Positions 1 to 9,245 of a DNA stretch of 64,000 bases are shown piece after piece (the first letter of the stretch is position 1; each line of letters opens with the position of its first letter). Origin of the DNA: an uncultured Candidatus Saccharibacteria bacterium. Lineage in GTDB: Bacteria; Patescibacteriota; Saccharimonadia; Saccharimonadales; Saccharimonadaceae. Under the pieces are notes generated by a model. That model made no database searches and had not been told where the DNA came from. It saw only the letters and a list, made by a program, of their open reading frames with translations. The DNA lies in the NCBI GenBank assembly GCA_937981355.1, contig CALJPD010000012.1:107793-171792 (forward strand). Reading direction: 5' to 3'. Position numbers and translations under genes: made by a program.

Positions 1-351
1 ACCATTCTCGTGGCAATCTCCCAAGTAGTGCATCACACCCGGAACGTACCCTGTCTCCTCTGCCAATTCACGTCGCGCTGCTGCTTCTGGGTCTTCGCCG
101 GGCAAGGCAGCTCCGCTCGGAAAGTCATACAGCCACGCCTCAGGTCCTGCTCGAAACTGATATACCATTACTACCTTACCCTCTGATGTGAGAGCAATCA
201 CTGGCGCAGCACAACTATCCTCAGCAAAAAATGTTGTAAATTCATGCGTCAAGCCATCATCCGTCTGAAAATGCTTCACGACCACCGACTGCTTAAACCG
301 CTCACCTACTGGGGTCACTGTTGTTGGCTCACTGCGGGTAAATGTCTTCAT
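1..351 (-). CDS. NUDIX hydrolase, 3' end cut by window edge
   Basis: Only the first 117 codons are in the window; the gene runs off the left edge. A full NUDIX box (GX5EX7REUXEEXGU) lies at about residues 80-102, with G80, E86, R94-E95 and E98-E99 all present. The fold before it (VIALTSEGKVVMVYQFR) is like that of ADP-ribose pyrophosphatases. Its ATG overlaps the stop of the NUDIX gene upstream by one base (TAATG), so the two are translationally coupled. The likely reaction is hydrolysis of a nucleoside diphosphate linked to X; the substrate cannot be read from the sequence. Confidence 0.85.
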   Translation of the reverse strand, partial: MKTFTRSEPTTVTPVGERFKQSVVVKHFQTDDGLTHEFTTFFAEDSCAAPVIALTSEGKVVMVYQFRAGPEAWLYDFPSGAALPGEDPEAAARRELAEETGYVPGVMHYLGDCHENG

Positions 352-905
352 TACTGCTCACCTCTCTGGATATCCTTTAGTTGCTCATATGCCAAGAATA
401 GGCCTTCTGTATCTGTCATTTTGCCAGACTTGCTGTTCTTCAACAGTTGATCAATCGATATCGTACACACTTCAACAGCTTCATTATCGTCGAGTTGTTG
501 GCCAGCTTCGCTTGGTGTGCAGTTTTTTGCCAAGAAGTAGTGTGACTTGGTATCCATCCAGGCGTGTTTGTACATTGTACCCAAAAACATCAGCTCCCCC
601 GCGTTATAACCAGTTTCTTCTCGCAATTCGCGACGCGCCGCCTCTTCTGGTGCTTCATTCGGGTCAACAGCACCACCTGGCAACTCATCAAAAATTTGCT
701 CAGGACCACAGCGAAATTGCCGTGCAATAATCGCCTGATGCCCTGGCGTCAAGGCAACAACCATAACCGACTCAAGGCAATGACTACTCGATATTTCAGC
801 CTGCATTGTGTGCCCATTTGGCATGACAAATGTTTTTTGGAGCACTCTCCGCCAATTACCGTCATAGAGAACAGCCTGGTCACCAATGCGACGCCACGGA
901 TTCAT
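351..905 (-). CDS. NUDIX hydrolase, ADP-ribose pyrophosphatase-like
   Basis: The 184-residue protein has a perfect NUDIX box at residues 78-100 (G78, E84, R92-E93, E96-E97, G99). The arrangement, with ARQFR before the box and a FLGTMY strand after it, is that of ADP-ribose or nucleotide-sugar pyrophosphatases. The ATG overlaps the gatB stop by one base (TAATG), which makes it the fifth cistron of the gatC-gatA-HEPN-gatB unit, and it is itself coupled to the next NUDIX gene. A role in housecleaning of ADP-ribose-type compounds is inferred; no link to the amidotransferase is shown. Confidence 0.88.
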   Translation of the reverse strand: MNPWRRIGDQAVLYDGNWRRVLQKTFVMPNGHTMQAEISSSHCLESVMVVALTPGHQAIIARQFRCGPEQIFDELPGGAVDPNEAPEEAARRELREETGYNAGELMFLGTMYKHAWMDTKSHYFLAKNCTPSEAGQQLDDNEAVEVCTISIDQLLKNSKSGKMTDTEGLFLAYEQLKDIQRGEQ

Positions 906-2416
906 TACTTCAGCCTCTCACGAATCAGTTTCTGCGCCAGAGCTGGGTTGGCTTTGCCGCGGGATCGCTTCATGACTTGCCCGACGAGGTAGCCAATTGC
1001 CTTATCCTTGCCGGCCTTGATATCCGCAATCGACGCTGCACTGGCTGGGTCATTCATCACCTCATCGACAATCGCGCCAATCGCCCCCTCGTCTGATACC
1101 TGGAGTAGGTTCTTCGCCTCAGCAATCGCCTCAGGCATCTTGCCAGTATATTGCTCGTCAAAGAGGTCGAGAAAGAGCTCCTTCGCACCAGTCGAGCTGA
1201 CTTTGTTGTCCTCCACCAACTGTGAGAGCAGCAAGAGTCGCCGCGGCCCAACAAAACCCGATTCAACCTTACTCATATTCATCAACTCTTCTGGCGTGGA
1301 GGCAAACCAGTTAAAAATCCGCTTGACAAGCCGTCGATACACCGACTCATCGACGCCAAGCCATTGCAAAATCGACGGAGCATTATGCTCGAGCGGGTAG
1401 ATATCACTGAGCAAAATAGCCAGTGGCTGATGACTGAGCACTGTATTAACCACCGAGCTATCCAGCGCAAGACTCTGCCACTGCGCACGGTACTCGCCCG
1501 GCATCGTCGGCACATCCTGCTGGACACGGGCAATCTCTTCGTCCGTCAAGACAATTGGTGGAATGTCTGGGTCGGGCATGTAGCGATAGTCCTGGGCATC
1601 TTCTTTGCTGCGCTGGCTCGTGGTGATGCCTTTATCGTCACTCCAGCCACGGGTCTCTTGCACGACACGCTCACCGCGCTCGAGCAAAGCTGCCTGACGC
1701 GCAAATTCATACTCTACTGCCTTTTCTACACTGCGGAAGCTGTTAAGATTCTTCACTTCAGCACGTGTACCAAGCTGATCTGAACCCTTTGGCGCGATTG
1801 AGATATTGACATCAAAGCGCATATTACCATGGTAAAGATCGCCGTGTGTGACGCCAGCATAGGTCATGAGCTTGTGAAGCTCTGCTGCGTAGGCACGGGC
1901 CTCGGTTGCTGAGTGAATATCAGGCTGTGAGACAATCTCGATCAGTGGTGTACCCGCTCGGTTGAGATCGACCAATGAGTAGCCATCGTGGTGTGTTAAC
2001 TTGCCAGCATCTTCCTCCATGTGGGCATGGTCGATTCGAACACGCGTGGTGCTACCATCATCAAGCGGCACATCGACATAGCCCGCTAGAATAATCGGCT
2101 GATACATCTGGCTCGTCTGGTAGCCTTTCGGCAGATCTGGATAGAAATAATGCTTACGATCGAAACGCGAAACACGAGCGATAGGCGCGTTGAGTGCCTT
2201 GCCAGCCCGAATCGCAAGATCAACCGCGTGGCGGTTCAGGACTGGTAGCATGCCAGGCAGACCGAAGTCGATCGGGTGGACTTTGCTATTAGGCTCGGCA
2301 TCGCGGGCGTCATTGTCTGCTGGACTAAAGAGTTTCGTGTCTGTCGCCAGCTGTACGTGGCATTCGATACCAATCGTCACTTCATATTTTTGCAAAACAT
2401 CGTGAGAAACTGCCAT
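905..2416 (-). CDS. gatB: Asp/Glu-tRNA(Asn/Gln) amidotransferase subunit B
   Basis: The 503-residue protein has the normal GatB length. It binds misacylated Glu-tRNA(Gln) or Asp-tRNA(Asn), phosphorylates the side chain and uses ammonia delivered from GatA. The N-terminal YEVTIGIECHVQL, the DFGLPGMLPVLN strand, and KHYFYPDLPKGYQTSQ are signature stretches of the catalytic cradle; the last ~150 residues form the YqeY-like tRNA-binding tail ending LIRERLK. It lies 2 bp after the HEPN-like gene and overlaps the downstream NUDIX gene by one base. With tRNA-Gln(UUG) at 36.4 kb, the indirect route to Gln-tRNA is likely used; no glnS is in the window. Confidence 0.97.
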   Translation of the reverse strand: MAVSHDVLQKYEVTIGIECHVQLATDTKLFSPADNDARDAEPNSKVHPIDFGLPGMLPVLNRHAVDLAIRAGKALNAPIARVSRFDRKHYFYPDLPKGYQTSQMYQPIILAGYVDVPLDDGSTTRVRIDHAHMEEDAGKLTHHDGYSLVDLNRAGTPLIEIVSQPDIHSATEARAYAAELHKLMTYAGVTHGDLYHGNMRFDVNISIAPKGSDQLGTRAEVKNLNSFRSVEKAVEYEFARQAALLERGERVVQETRGWSDDKGITTSQRSKEDAQDYRYMPDPDIPPIVLTDEEIARVQQDVPTMPGEYRAQWQSLALDSSVVNTVLSHQPLAILLSDIYPLEHNAPSILQWLGVDESVYRRLVKRIFNWFASTPEELMNMSKVESGFVGPRRLLLLSQLVEDNKVSSTGAKELFLDLFDEQYTGKMPEAIAEAKNLLQVSDEGAIGAIVDEVMNDPASAASIADIKAGKDKAIGYLVGQVMKRSRGKANPALAQKLIRERLK

Positions 2417-2418
2417 AA

Positions 2419-2838
2419 TTATATCGCTCCCAAATCCTTTAACCCCTGTTTATACGCGGCTAATGCCCGCAAGGCAATCTCGCGCGAGAGCCGCACATTA
2501 GCCTCGTGAGCCAGCTTGTTGCGCACCTTGTGAGCACCCCATACGTGGTTGCTATTGCTCCATTGTTCGCGGGCCGACTTCATGCGCTCGCCCATCGTGT
2601 CGCCAGCAAAGCCACGTTCACGGAGAGCAAGATCGAGCAACTTATCTGCCTCGAAGATAGCTAGCTGATACGTGCCAATATTGGATTTATCGAGGCTATT
2701 CTCAATGGCAAGCCAGCGTGCTTGGTATTTCTCGACATTGAGCACCTTGCCACCCTGGCGCGTCAGGGCAACAACAACAACCAAGATCGCAGCAATGATA
2801 ATAATACCCACCAAAAGGATCGTGACACTGCCAGACAT
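2419..2838 (-). CDS. membrane-anchored protein with HEPN-like Rx4H motif
   Basis: The 139-residue protein has one strong N-terminal membrane helix at residues 5-25, then a soluble helical domain with long amphipathic stretches. Near the C-terminus the motif RNKLAH (R106, N107, H111) has the R-x4-H spacing of HEPN domains, which are alpha-helical and often RNases or RNA-binding. It sits between gatA (TGATG overlap) and gatB (2-bp gap), so it is made together with both amidotransferase subunits. Neither Gat complex is known to need such a partner. The HEPN assignment rests on one motif and predicted helicity, so DUF4145-type structural use without catalysis is equally possible. Confidence 0.65.
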   Translation of the reverse strand: MSGSVTILLVGIIIIAAILVVVVALTRQGGKVLNVEKYQARWLAIENSLDKSNIGTYQLAIFEADKLLDLALRERGFAGDTMGERMKSAREQWSNSNHVWGAHKVRNKLAHEANVRLSREIALRALAAYKQGLKDLGAI

Positions 2839-4247
2839 CAGGCGCTCCTTTCTGTAGCTGCTTGGGTTGCCACAGCAAGCAGCGTTGCATCACTCTGCAT
2901 GGGGCCAATCAGCTGCGCACCGATTGGCAAACCCGTCTGGCTCACTCCAGCCGGCACATTCAATGCAGGTAAGCCCGCCAGACTGGCTGGCACTGTCATG
3001 ATATCCGCGAGATACATCTTAAGCGGGTCGTCGCTGTTTTCACCAAGACCAAAGGCAGGAGTTGGTGCTGTCGGCAAAAGAAGCATATCGTATTGCTCAA
3101 ACAGGGCGTTAAATTCGTTGATGAGCAATGTCCGCGCTTTTTGTGCCTGGAGATAGTACGCATCGAAGTACCCACTACTGAGTACGTAGCTCCCAATCAT
3201 AATGCGCCGTTTGTTCTCTGGCATAAAGCCTTCGTCGCGACTCCGACCATAAAGCTCGACCAGTGTCTTAACTCCCTCAGCGCGATGGCCATAGCGTACA
3301 CCATCGTAGCGCGCCAAGTTGCTTGAGATCTCAGCCGGCACAACAATGTAGTAGATCGCAAGAGCGTGCTGGAGCATTGGCATACTCACTGTCTCAACAG
3401 TATGGCCATGCGATCGCAGGATATCGGCATACTGGCTGACCGCCTGACACACTTCCGCATCAACACCATCACCCATTGCTTCGTTGATGATACCGATCTT
3501 CAAGCGTTGCGGCTTCTCTGTCGCAGGCGCGAAAAAGTCGGGCAGCGTCGTCATATCCTTCGGGTCTTGGCCAGCCATGACGTTCATCACCACAGCAATA
3601 TCCTCAGCACTGCGCGCAAAGCAGCCCATCGTATCAGTGCTCGAGGCCATTGCCACGACACCATAGCGGCTCGCTGTGCCATAAGTTGGCTTGATACCAT
3701 ACACACCATTGAAACTGGCGGGTTGGCGAATCGAGCCTCCCGTATCTGTCCCGAGGGCAAATGGCACAATGTCGAGCGCCGTCACTACAGCTGAGCCGCC
3801 ACTACTGCCACCAGCGACTTTCGTCTTGTCGACAGCGTTGTGCGTAGCACCAAAGTATGAGTTCTCTGTGCTCCCACCATGCGCAAAGGCATCGAGGTTA
3901 CTCTTGCCAATGCAGATCGCCCCAGCTGCTTCAAGCTTATCTACCACTGTTGCCTGAAGAGGCGTATCAAAGTTCTCAAGCATCTTGCTGGCTGCCGTAC
4001 TCGGTGCACCATACGCAAGATAATTATCCTTAACGACGAACGGCACACCAGCCAGCACCCCAACGTCCTCGCCCCGAGCCAGCGCCTCATCAATTTCTTG
4101 TGCCCGCTGCAGTGCCCGCTCCTCTGTCAGACTCAGCAGGGCGTGGTATTCCTTAGCATCACGCGCCCGCTGTAAAGCCGCTTGTACCTGGGCAGTAGCT
4201 GATGTCTGGCCTTGTTTGATCTGAGCAACTCTCTCTGTAATATTCAT
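2838..4247 (-). CDS. gatA: Asp/Glu-tRNA(Asn/Gln) amidotransferase subunit A
   Basis: The 469-residue amidase-signature protein releases ammonia from glutamine and channels it to GatB. The Ser-cisSer-Lys triad can be read directly: Lys73 in VVKDN, the cis-Ser at about 148 in AGGSSGGSA, and the nucleophile Ser172 in TDTGGSIRQPA. Length is normal. The start is 1 bp after the gatC stop and the stop overlaps the next ATG, giving the operon order gatC, gatA, HEPN-like gene, gatB. Confidence 0.97.
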   Translation of the reverse strand: MNITERVAQIKQGQTSATAQVQAALQRARDAKEYHALLSLTEERALQRAQEIDEALARGEDVGVLAGVPFVVKDNYLAYGAPSTAASKMLENFDTPLQATVVDKLEAAGAICIGKSNLDAFAHGGSTENSYFGATHNAVDKTKVAGGSSGGSAVVTALDIVPFALGTDTGGSIRQPASFNGVYGIKPTYGTASRYGVVAMASSTDTMGCFARSAEDIAVVMNVMAGQDPKDMTTLPDFFAPATEKPQRLKIGIINEAMGDGVDAEVCQAVSQYADILRSHGHTVETVSMPMLQHALAIYYIVVPAEISSNLARYDGVRYGHRAEGVKTLVELYGRSRDEGFMPENKRRIMIGSYVLSSGYFDAYYLQAQKARTLLINEFNALFEQYDMLLLPTAPTPAFGLGENSDDPLKMYLADIMTVPASLAGLPALNVPAGVSQTGLPIGAQLIGPMQSDATLLAVATQAATERSA

Positions 4248-4248
4248 A

Positions 4249-4542
4249 TCACAACACCTTCGGTACTTTTACACACTTATCTGCCTGCTCAGCTGCTAGC
4301 CCCAATAGCTGCTCGCGCGATACGTCGCTTGCATCTATTGTGTCGGGCCGCCATACATTAGTCAGGCCAGTTACTTGGTAGGTTGGCTCGACACCAGTCG
4401 TGTCGAGGGTGGATAGCTGCTCAATGTAGTGCAGGATATCCTCGAGGTTTTGGCGCAGCGCGGCGACGTCGGCTGAATCACCAAGACTAATCGAACTTAA
4501 TTGTGCAAGGTGCTGCACATCTTCAGTGGTAATATTACTCAT
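4249..4542 (-). CDS. gatC: Asp/Glu-tRNA(Asn/Gln) amidotransferase subunit C
   Basis: I take the start at MSNITTEDVQHLAQLSSI, giving 97 residues, the usual GatC size; a longer reading frame exists but its extra 31 residues are not GatC-like. GatC wraps around the GatA-GatB interface and stabilises the complex. The DVQHLAQL N-terminus and the VWRPD stretch near the C-terminus are typical. A TACAAT -10 box 9 nt upstream supports this start and makes gatC the first gene of the operon. Confidence 0.93.
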   Translation of the reverse strand: MSNITTEDVQHLAQLSSISLGDSADVAALRQNLEDILHYIEQLSTLDTTGVEPTYQVTGLTNVWRPDTIDASDVSREQLLGLAAEQADKCVKVPKVL

Positions 4543-4551
4543 TATGGATAT

Positions 4552-4557
4552 ATTGTA
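4552..4557 (-). promoter_or_regulatory. -10 box of the gat operon
   Basis: TACAAT preceded by TGG (extended -10) on the minus strand. It ends 9 nt before the gatC ATG and there is no Shine-Dalgarno sequence in the gap. Confidence 0.6.
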
Positions 4558-4643
4558 CCACATTTGGTGCGTGGAATCGCTATATATCAATGAATGAGAT
4601 GCACCAGAAAAATGTAAGAGTAAGTGCAGAATCAATACCGATA

Positions 4644-5624
4644 CTAGACTACCTCTAATTTATCACCCTTAGCCCGATTGCAGCGCCAACAGAGTGCTCG
4701 CAAATTGTGCTCAGTCGTGATACCACCTTTCGACACTGGTACAATATGGTCAACTTCGAGCAAGAGGTGTTTCTCATCCCGGCGCGAGACATGGCACTTC
4801 TGGCATTCGTAGTTGTCTCTGCGCAAGATAAACCGCCTAAGCTTTGGTGTCATGAGCTGACGCTGAAACTGCGCAGATTTGCGATATGTTATCTGCTGGC
4901 TGAGATATTCTGCCAATTTTTGGAGCTTTTTCTCTGTGAGTATGATATCAAATGAGTAGTTATTACGCTTGGCGGGTGAACTGTACTTAAATGAATATAC
5001 GAGAAAATAATTCTTTTCAAACTTAGGTAATGTATTCGACCCAAGCCGCTTCATCGTCATTTTCTTGAAAATATAGGCTCCAACGTACATTTTGGCATCA
5101 ATGAAGTCCATAATTTCGTTGTATTCGCTCCGCAGTATTTCCTCGGTCTTTTTGATTGTGTCGTATTTCTGGAGGATTTGCTCAAGTATTTGCACTGTCT
5201 CTTCGTTTATTGTGCGCTGCGCAAAAAAATATTTGACAATATAGCGGTATGGGTCAAGCTGCGCATTTTTATACACCGTAAGTGTGCTATTTTTCACATG
5301 CGCACGCGAAAGCCTCGACTGCTGCTGACGAATAAAGCGCTTTGTTTCGGGCAAAAAAGCATTGAAGTCGTCATATTCTTGTAGCTGCTTGGCAAGCCTC
5401 TGCTTGACACTTTGAAACTCTGCCGTTTTGTAATAACCACGCGTCCTCCAAAATACAATGCAATAACAAACGACAAAGAATATCACTGGCAGGCAGAGCA
5501 ATACAACGTTGCAGATAGCAAGTCCAATAAGAATCGACCACTGGATAAACTTCGATCGACGATCAATCGTTGCCAAAAAATATATCACATGCTCTGGCAG
5601 GGTGTGAGTATCACGTATAGGCAT
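4644..5624 (-). CDS. membrane-associated HNH endonuclease
   Basis: The 326-residue protein has an N-terminal hydrophobic stretch at about residues 30-58, long enough for a tight two-helix hairpin. A helical, charged middle follows, then a C-terminal HNH domain (residues ~268-326). The HNH reads RRDNYECQKC, a VDHIVPVSKGG core, NLRALCWRCNRAKGD, so both CxxC zinc knuckles and the catalytic DH pair are intact. HNH domains cut DNA with one metal ion. If the hairpin returns to the cytoplasm, the nuclease faces inward, beneath the membrane; a single-pass topology would put it outside. It is AT-richer than its neighbours, which hints at separate acquisition. Substrate and role are unknown. Confidence 0.85.
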   Translation of the reverse strand: MPIRDTHTLPEHVIYFLATIDRRSKFIQWSILIGLAICNVVLLCLPVIFFVVCYCIVFWRTRGYYKTAEFQSVKQRLAKQLQEYDDFNAFLPETKRFIRQQQSRLSRAHVKNSTLTVYKNAQLDPYRYIVKYFFAQRTINEETVQILEQILQKYDTIKKTEEILRSEYNEIMDFIDAKMYVGAYIFKKMTMKRLGSNTLPKFEKNYFLVYSFKYSSPAKRNNYSFDIILTEKKLQKLAEYLSQQITYRKSAQFQRQLMTPKLRRFILRRDNYECQKCHVSRRDEKHLLLEVDHIVPVSKGGITTEHNLRALCWRCNRAKGDKLEVV

Positions 5625-5634
5625 ACTACATCAT

Positions 5635-5640
5635 ATTATA
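5635..5640 (-). promoter_or_regulatory. -10 box of the HNH gene
   Basis: TATAAT on the minus strand ends 10 nt before the ATG of the membrane HNH gene; no ribosome-binding site is seen. Confidence 0.55.
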
Positions 5641-5681
5641 CACTCTGTGCGCTTGCCGATCGTAGGTTTACTCAGCTACTG

Positions 5682-7655
<1,974 letters not shown>

Positions 7656-7662
7656 GCTCCTT

Positions 7663-7668
7663 AGTGTA
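7663..7668 (-). promoter_or_regulatory. -10 box of uvrB
   Basis: TGC-TACACT extended -10 on the minus strand, 7 nt from the GTG start of uvrB. Confidence 0.55.
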
Positions 7669-7682
7669 GCATAGCGTGGGCC

Positions 7683-8327
7683 TTAAATCACACTCTGGCG
7701 ATTCATCTCAGCCAGGAGTTTGTTGTACGTTGCTTGCGGGTCTTTGGCGTGGTTGATCGCCCCACCAACGCTAATCACGTCAGCACCACCCTGGGCAATA
7801 TGGAAGACATTATCTACCGTCACGCCACCATCCCAGCCAATCTCGACCCGAGGGTGGATGGCTCGCACCAGCCGAATCTTCTCTATTTGCATCATCCGCG
7901 CCTTACCGCCAAACTCACCCAGCTTACCACTGACGATCGACACATAGTCAGCCGTCTCGATATACGACGCCACCGTCTCCGGCACCGTAGTACGCTGCAG
8001 GGCCACACCAGCATGAATACCAGCTTGCTTGATCTGCTGCAAGACAGGAATTAAATCTTCTTTAACCTCGGCATGAAAGATAATGGTACTAGGCCGCAGC
8101 TTGATCAGTTTCTCAACGTACACGCTGGGGCGCGCCACCATAGCGTGGATGTCGACCGTCCACGACTGAGGCCACCACAGTTGGCCGATCCCTACCGTTT
8201 GACGGGGCGCAAATACGCCATCAGAAATATCAATATGAACCCGCTTGGCAAACGGCATAAAATGCTCTACCGCAGCCTTGTATTCATCAGTTTTTGTACT
8301 CAAAATAATTGGTGCTATGACAGCCAT
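7683..8327 (-). CDS. rpe: ribulose-phosphate 3-epimerase family protein
   Basis: The 214-residue TIM-barrel protein interconverts ribulose-5-phosphate and xylulose-5-phosphate in the pentose phosphate pathway. Family signatures are present: IAPIIL at the start, VHIDISDGVF with the metal-binding HID, VDIHAMV, and the phosphate loop IGWDGGV near residue 165. The usual second metal Asp lies in that last motif. I use the second ATG (MAVIAP); the upstream ATG overlaps the -10 box TATAAT, which leaves 7 nt to this start. Sequence divergence allows another sugar-phosphate epimerase of the same family. Confidence 0.88.
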   Translation of the reverse strand: MAVIAPIILSTKTDEYKAAVEHFMPFAKRVHIDISDGVFAPRQTVGIGQLWWPQSWTVDIHAMVARPSVYVEKLIKLRPSTIIFHAEVKEDLIPVLQQIKQAGIHAGVALQRTTVPETVASYIETADYVSIVSGKLGEFGGKARMMQIEKIRLVRAIHPRVEIGWDGGVTVDNVFHIAQGGADVISVGGAINHAKDPQATYNKLLAEMNRQSVI

Positions 8328-8334
8328 GCAAGAC

Positions 8335-8340
8335 ATTATA
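8335..8340 (-). promoter_or_regulatory. -10 box of rpe
   Basis: TATAAT on the minus strand, 7 nt before MAVIAP. It overlaps an upstream in-frame ATG, which therefore cannot be in the transcript from this promoter. Confidence 0.6.
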
Positions 8341-8410
8341 CGGCGTCTGACGTGTGTTGTAAAGACGGCGACGGCGTTCTTTCACGTTTGTGAGAGCTAA
8401 GGAGGGAGTG

Positions 8411-8707
8411 TTAGACTGACGTGCGCGAAGAGTAGGTATTTGACACTTCCTTAACATCATTCAAAAAAGCGTCATCAAACTTTTCCAAACTTTTCGTTGC
8501 ATCAACTAACGACTCTAACTCATCCAATTCTTGCTGAGATAGTGCACTGCGTTTTTCTGCTAAATAATCGGTCAATCTTGCACAAATATATTCGACAGCC
8601 ACAGCCCATTCACCTGCATCATTATATAGCGTCACTTCTGCTCGGTCAGCTCTTGTTAGGTAAGGGTTTTTATTAGCATAGTCTCGTATCAATTGGGTTA
8701 AGTGCAT
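8411..8707 (-). CDS. small immunity-like protein
   Basis: The 98-residue acidic, all-helical protein has no signal or membrane segment. The centre (GEWAVAVEYICARL, then LSQQELDELESLVD) resembles the small MafI-type immunity proteins that neutralise polymorphic toxins, in which a GEYxxAxExLxxxL stretch precedes an SxxxxxxLxxLxxxM helix. No toxin gene is adjacent. Its own extended -10 promoter stands 6 nt before the ATG. Assignment is by eye from pattern, so it is a hypothesis; otherwise it is a conserved hypothetical protein. Confidence 0.75.
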   Translation of the reverse strand: MHLTQLIRDYANKNPYLTRADRAEVTLYNDAGEWAVAVEYICARLTDYLAEKRSALSQQELDELESLVDATKSLEKFDDAFLNDVKEVSNTYSSRTSV

Positions 8708-8713
8708 AACTAC

Positions 8714-8719
8714 ATTATA
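8714..8719 (-). promoter_or_regulatory. -10 box of the 98-residue gene
   Basis: TGA-TATAAT extended -10 on the minus strand, exactly 6 nt before the ATG. Confidence 0.6.
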
Positions 8720-8727
8720 TCATATTT

Positions 8728-9141
8728 TCAAATATTTGCTGGGCAACTGCCTGCCTGCGGCCGCGCCATGCCAGTGGTGGCGTAGTAGCGAATGTCGGTA
8801 AGGTGGCGGTCGGTGGCTTGGACGCAGAATTTGGTAGCATCGGCGCTCAGCGTAACCTGCACAGCTGTGTCGCTTGGTGGACGGTAACCGACTTGCTCGA
8901 GGTTAGTGCTATAGCTTGCACCACTAGCGCTAGCGTTGGCGTGGTGCGTCTTGATCGCCTCAAGTGCACTGGTGGCTGCCGCACGCGTTGCGACATCGAC
9001 TGAGCGCCGCCGATAGCTCGAATACGCCGTCATAGACAAAGTCACGAGTAAGCCCAGGATCGCGATGACAATCATCAGTTCCATGAGCGTGAAACCCTTC
9101 TGGCTCCGCTGCATCCACCATACTGCCCTGCTTTGCCTCAT
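8728..9141 (-). CDS. type IV prepilin / pseudopilin
   Basis: The 137-residue protein carries a basic leader ending in Gly, then a class III prepilin site: G^FTLMELMIVIAILGLL, with Phe+1 and the obligatory Glu+5. The hydrophobic stalk helix follows, then a globular head with a Cys pair near the C-terminus (FCV and SCPANI) that could form the usual pilin D-loop disulfide. I chose the ATG preceded by GGAGGGAGAAATATA; 25 extra upstream residues are possible but lack a site. The pre-pilin is processed by PilD and assembled into a fibre; no assembly genes are nearby. Saccharibacteria are known to use type IV pili for movement on hosts. Confidence 0.92.
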   Translation of the reverse strand: MRQSRAVWWMQRSQKGFTLMELMIVIAILGLLVTLSMTAYSSYRRRSVDVATRAAATSALEAIKTHHANASASGASYSTNLEQVGYRPPSDTAVQVTLSADATKFCVQATDRHLTDIRYYATTGMARPQAGSCPANI

Positions 9142-9233
9142 TATATTTCTCCCTCCATTAGCATAAGCATATTTAAACATCACTATAGCAGGTGGAATGG
9201 TCAAGGGCAATAGCACTTTTCTTCTTGGCAGTA

Positions 9234-9239
9234 TATACT
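9234..9239 (+). promoter_or_regulatory. -10 box of the rel gene
   Basis: TATACT ends 6 nt before ATG 9246. It lies inside the longer open frame that starts at 9192, which argues for 9246 as the true start. Confidence 0.6.
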
Positions 9240-9245
9240 AGGTTT

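Noticed and set aside
2838..2840. UGA=Gly code as in SR1/Gracilibacteria
   Set aside because: UGA ends gatA, gatC, nrdG and other proteins at exactly their family lengths, so it is a stop here.
9192..9245. Longer N-terminus for the Rel enzyme
   Set aside because: The added 18 codons run through the TATACT promoter box and are not Rel-like; ATG 9246 starts the normal sequence.
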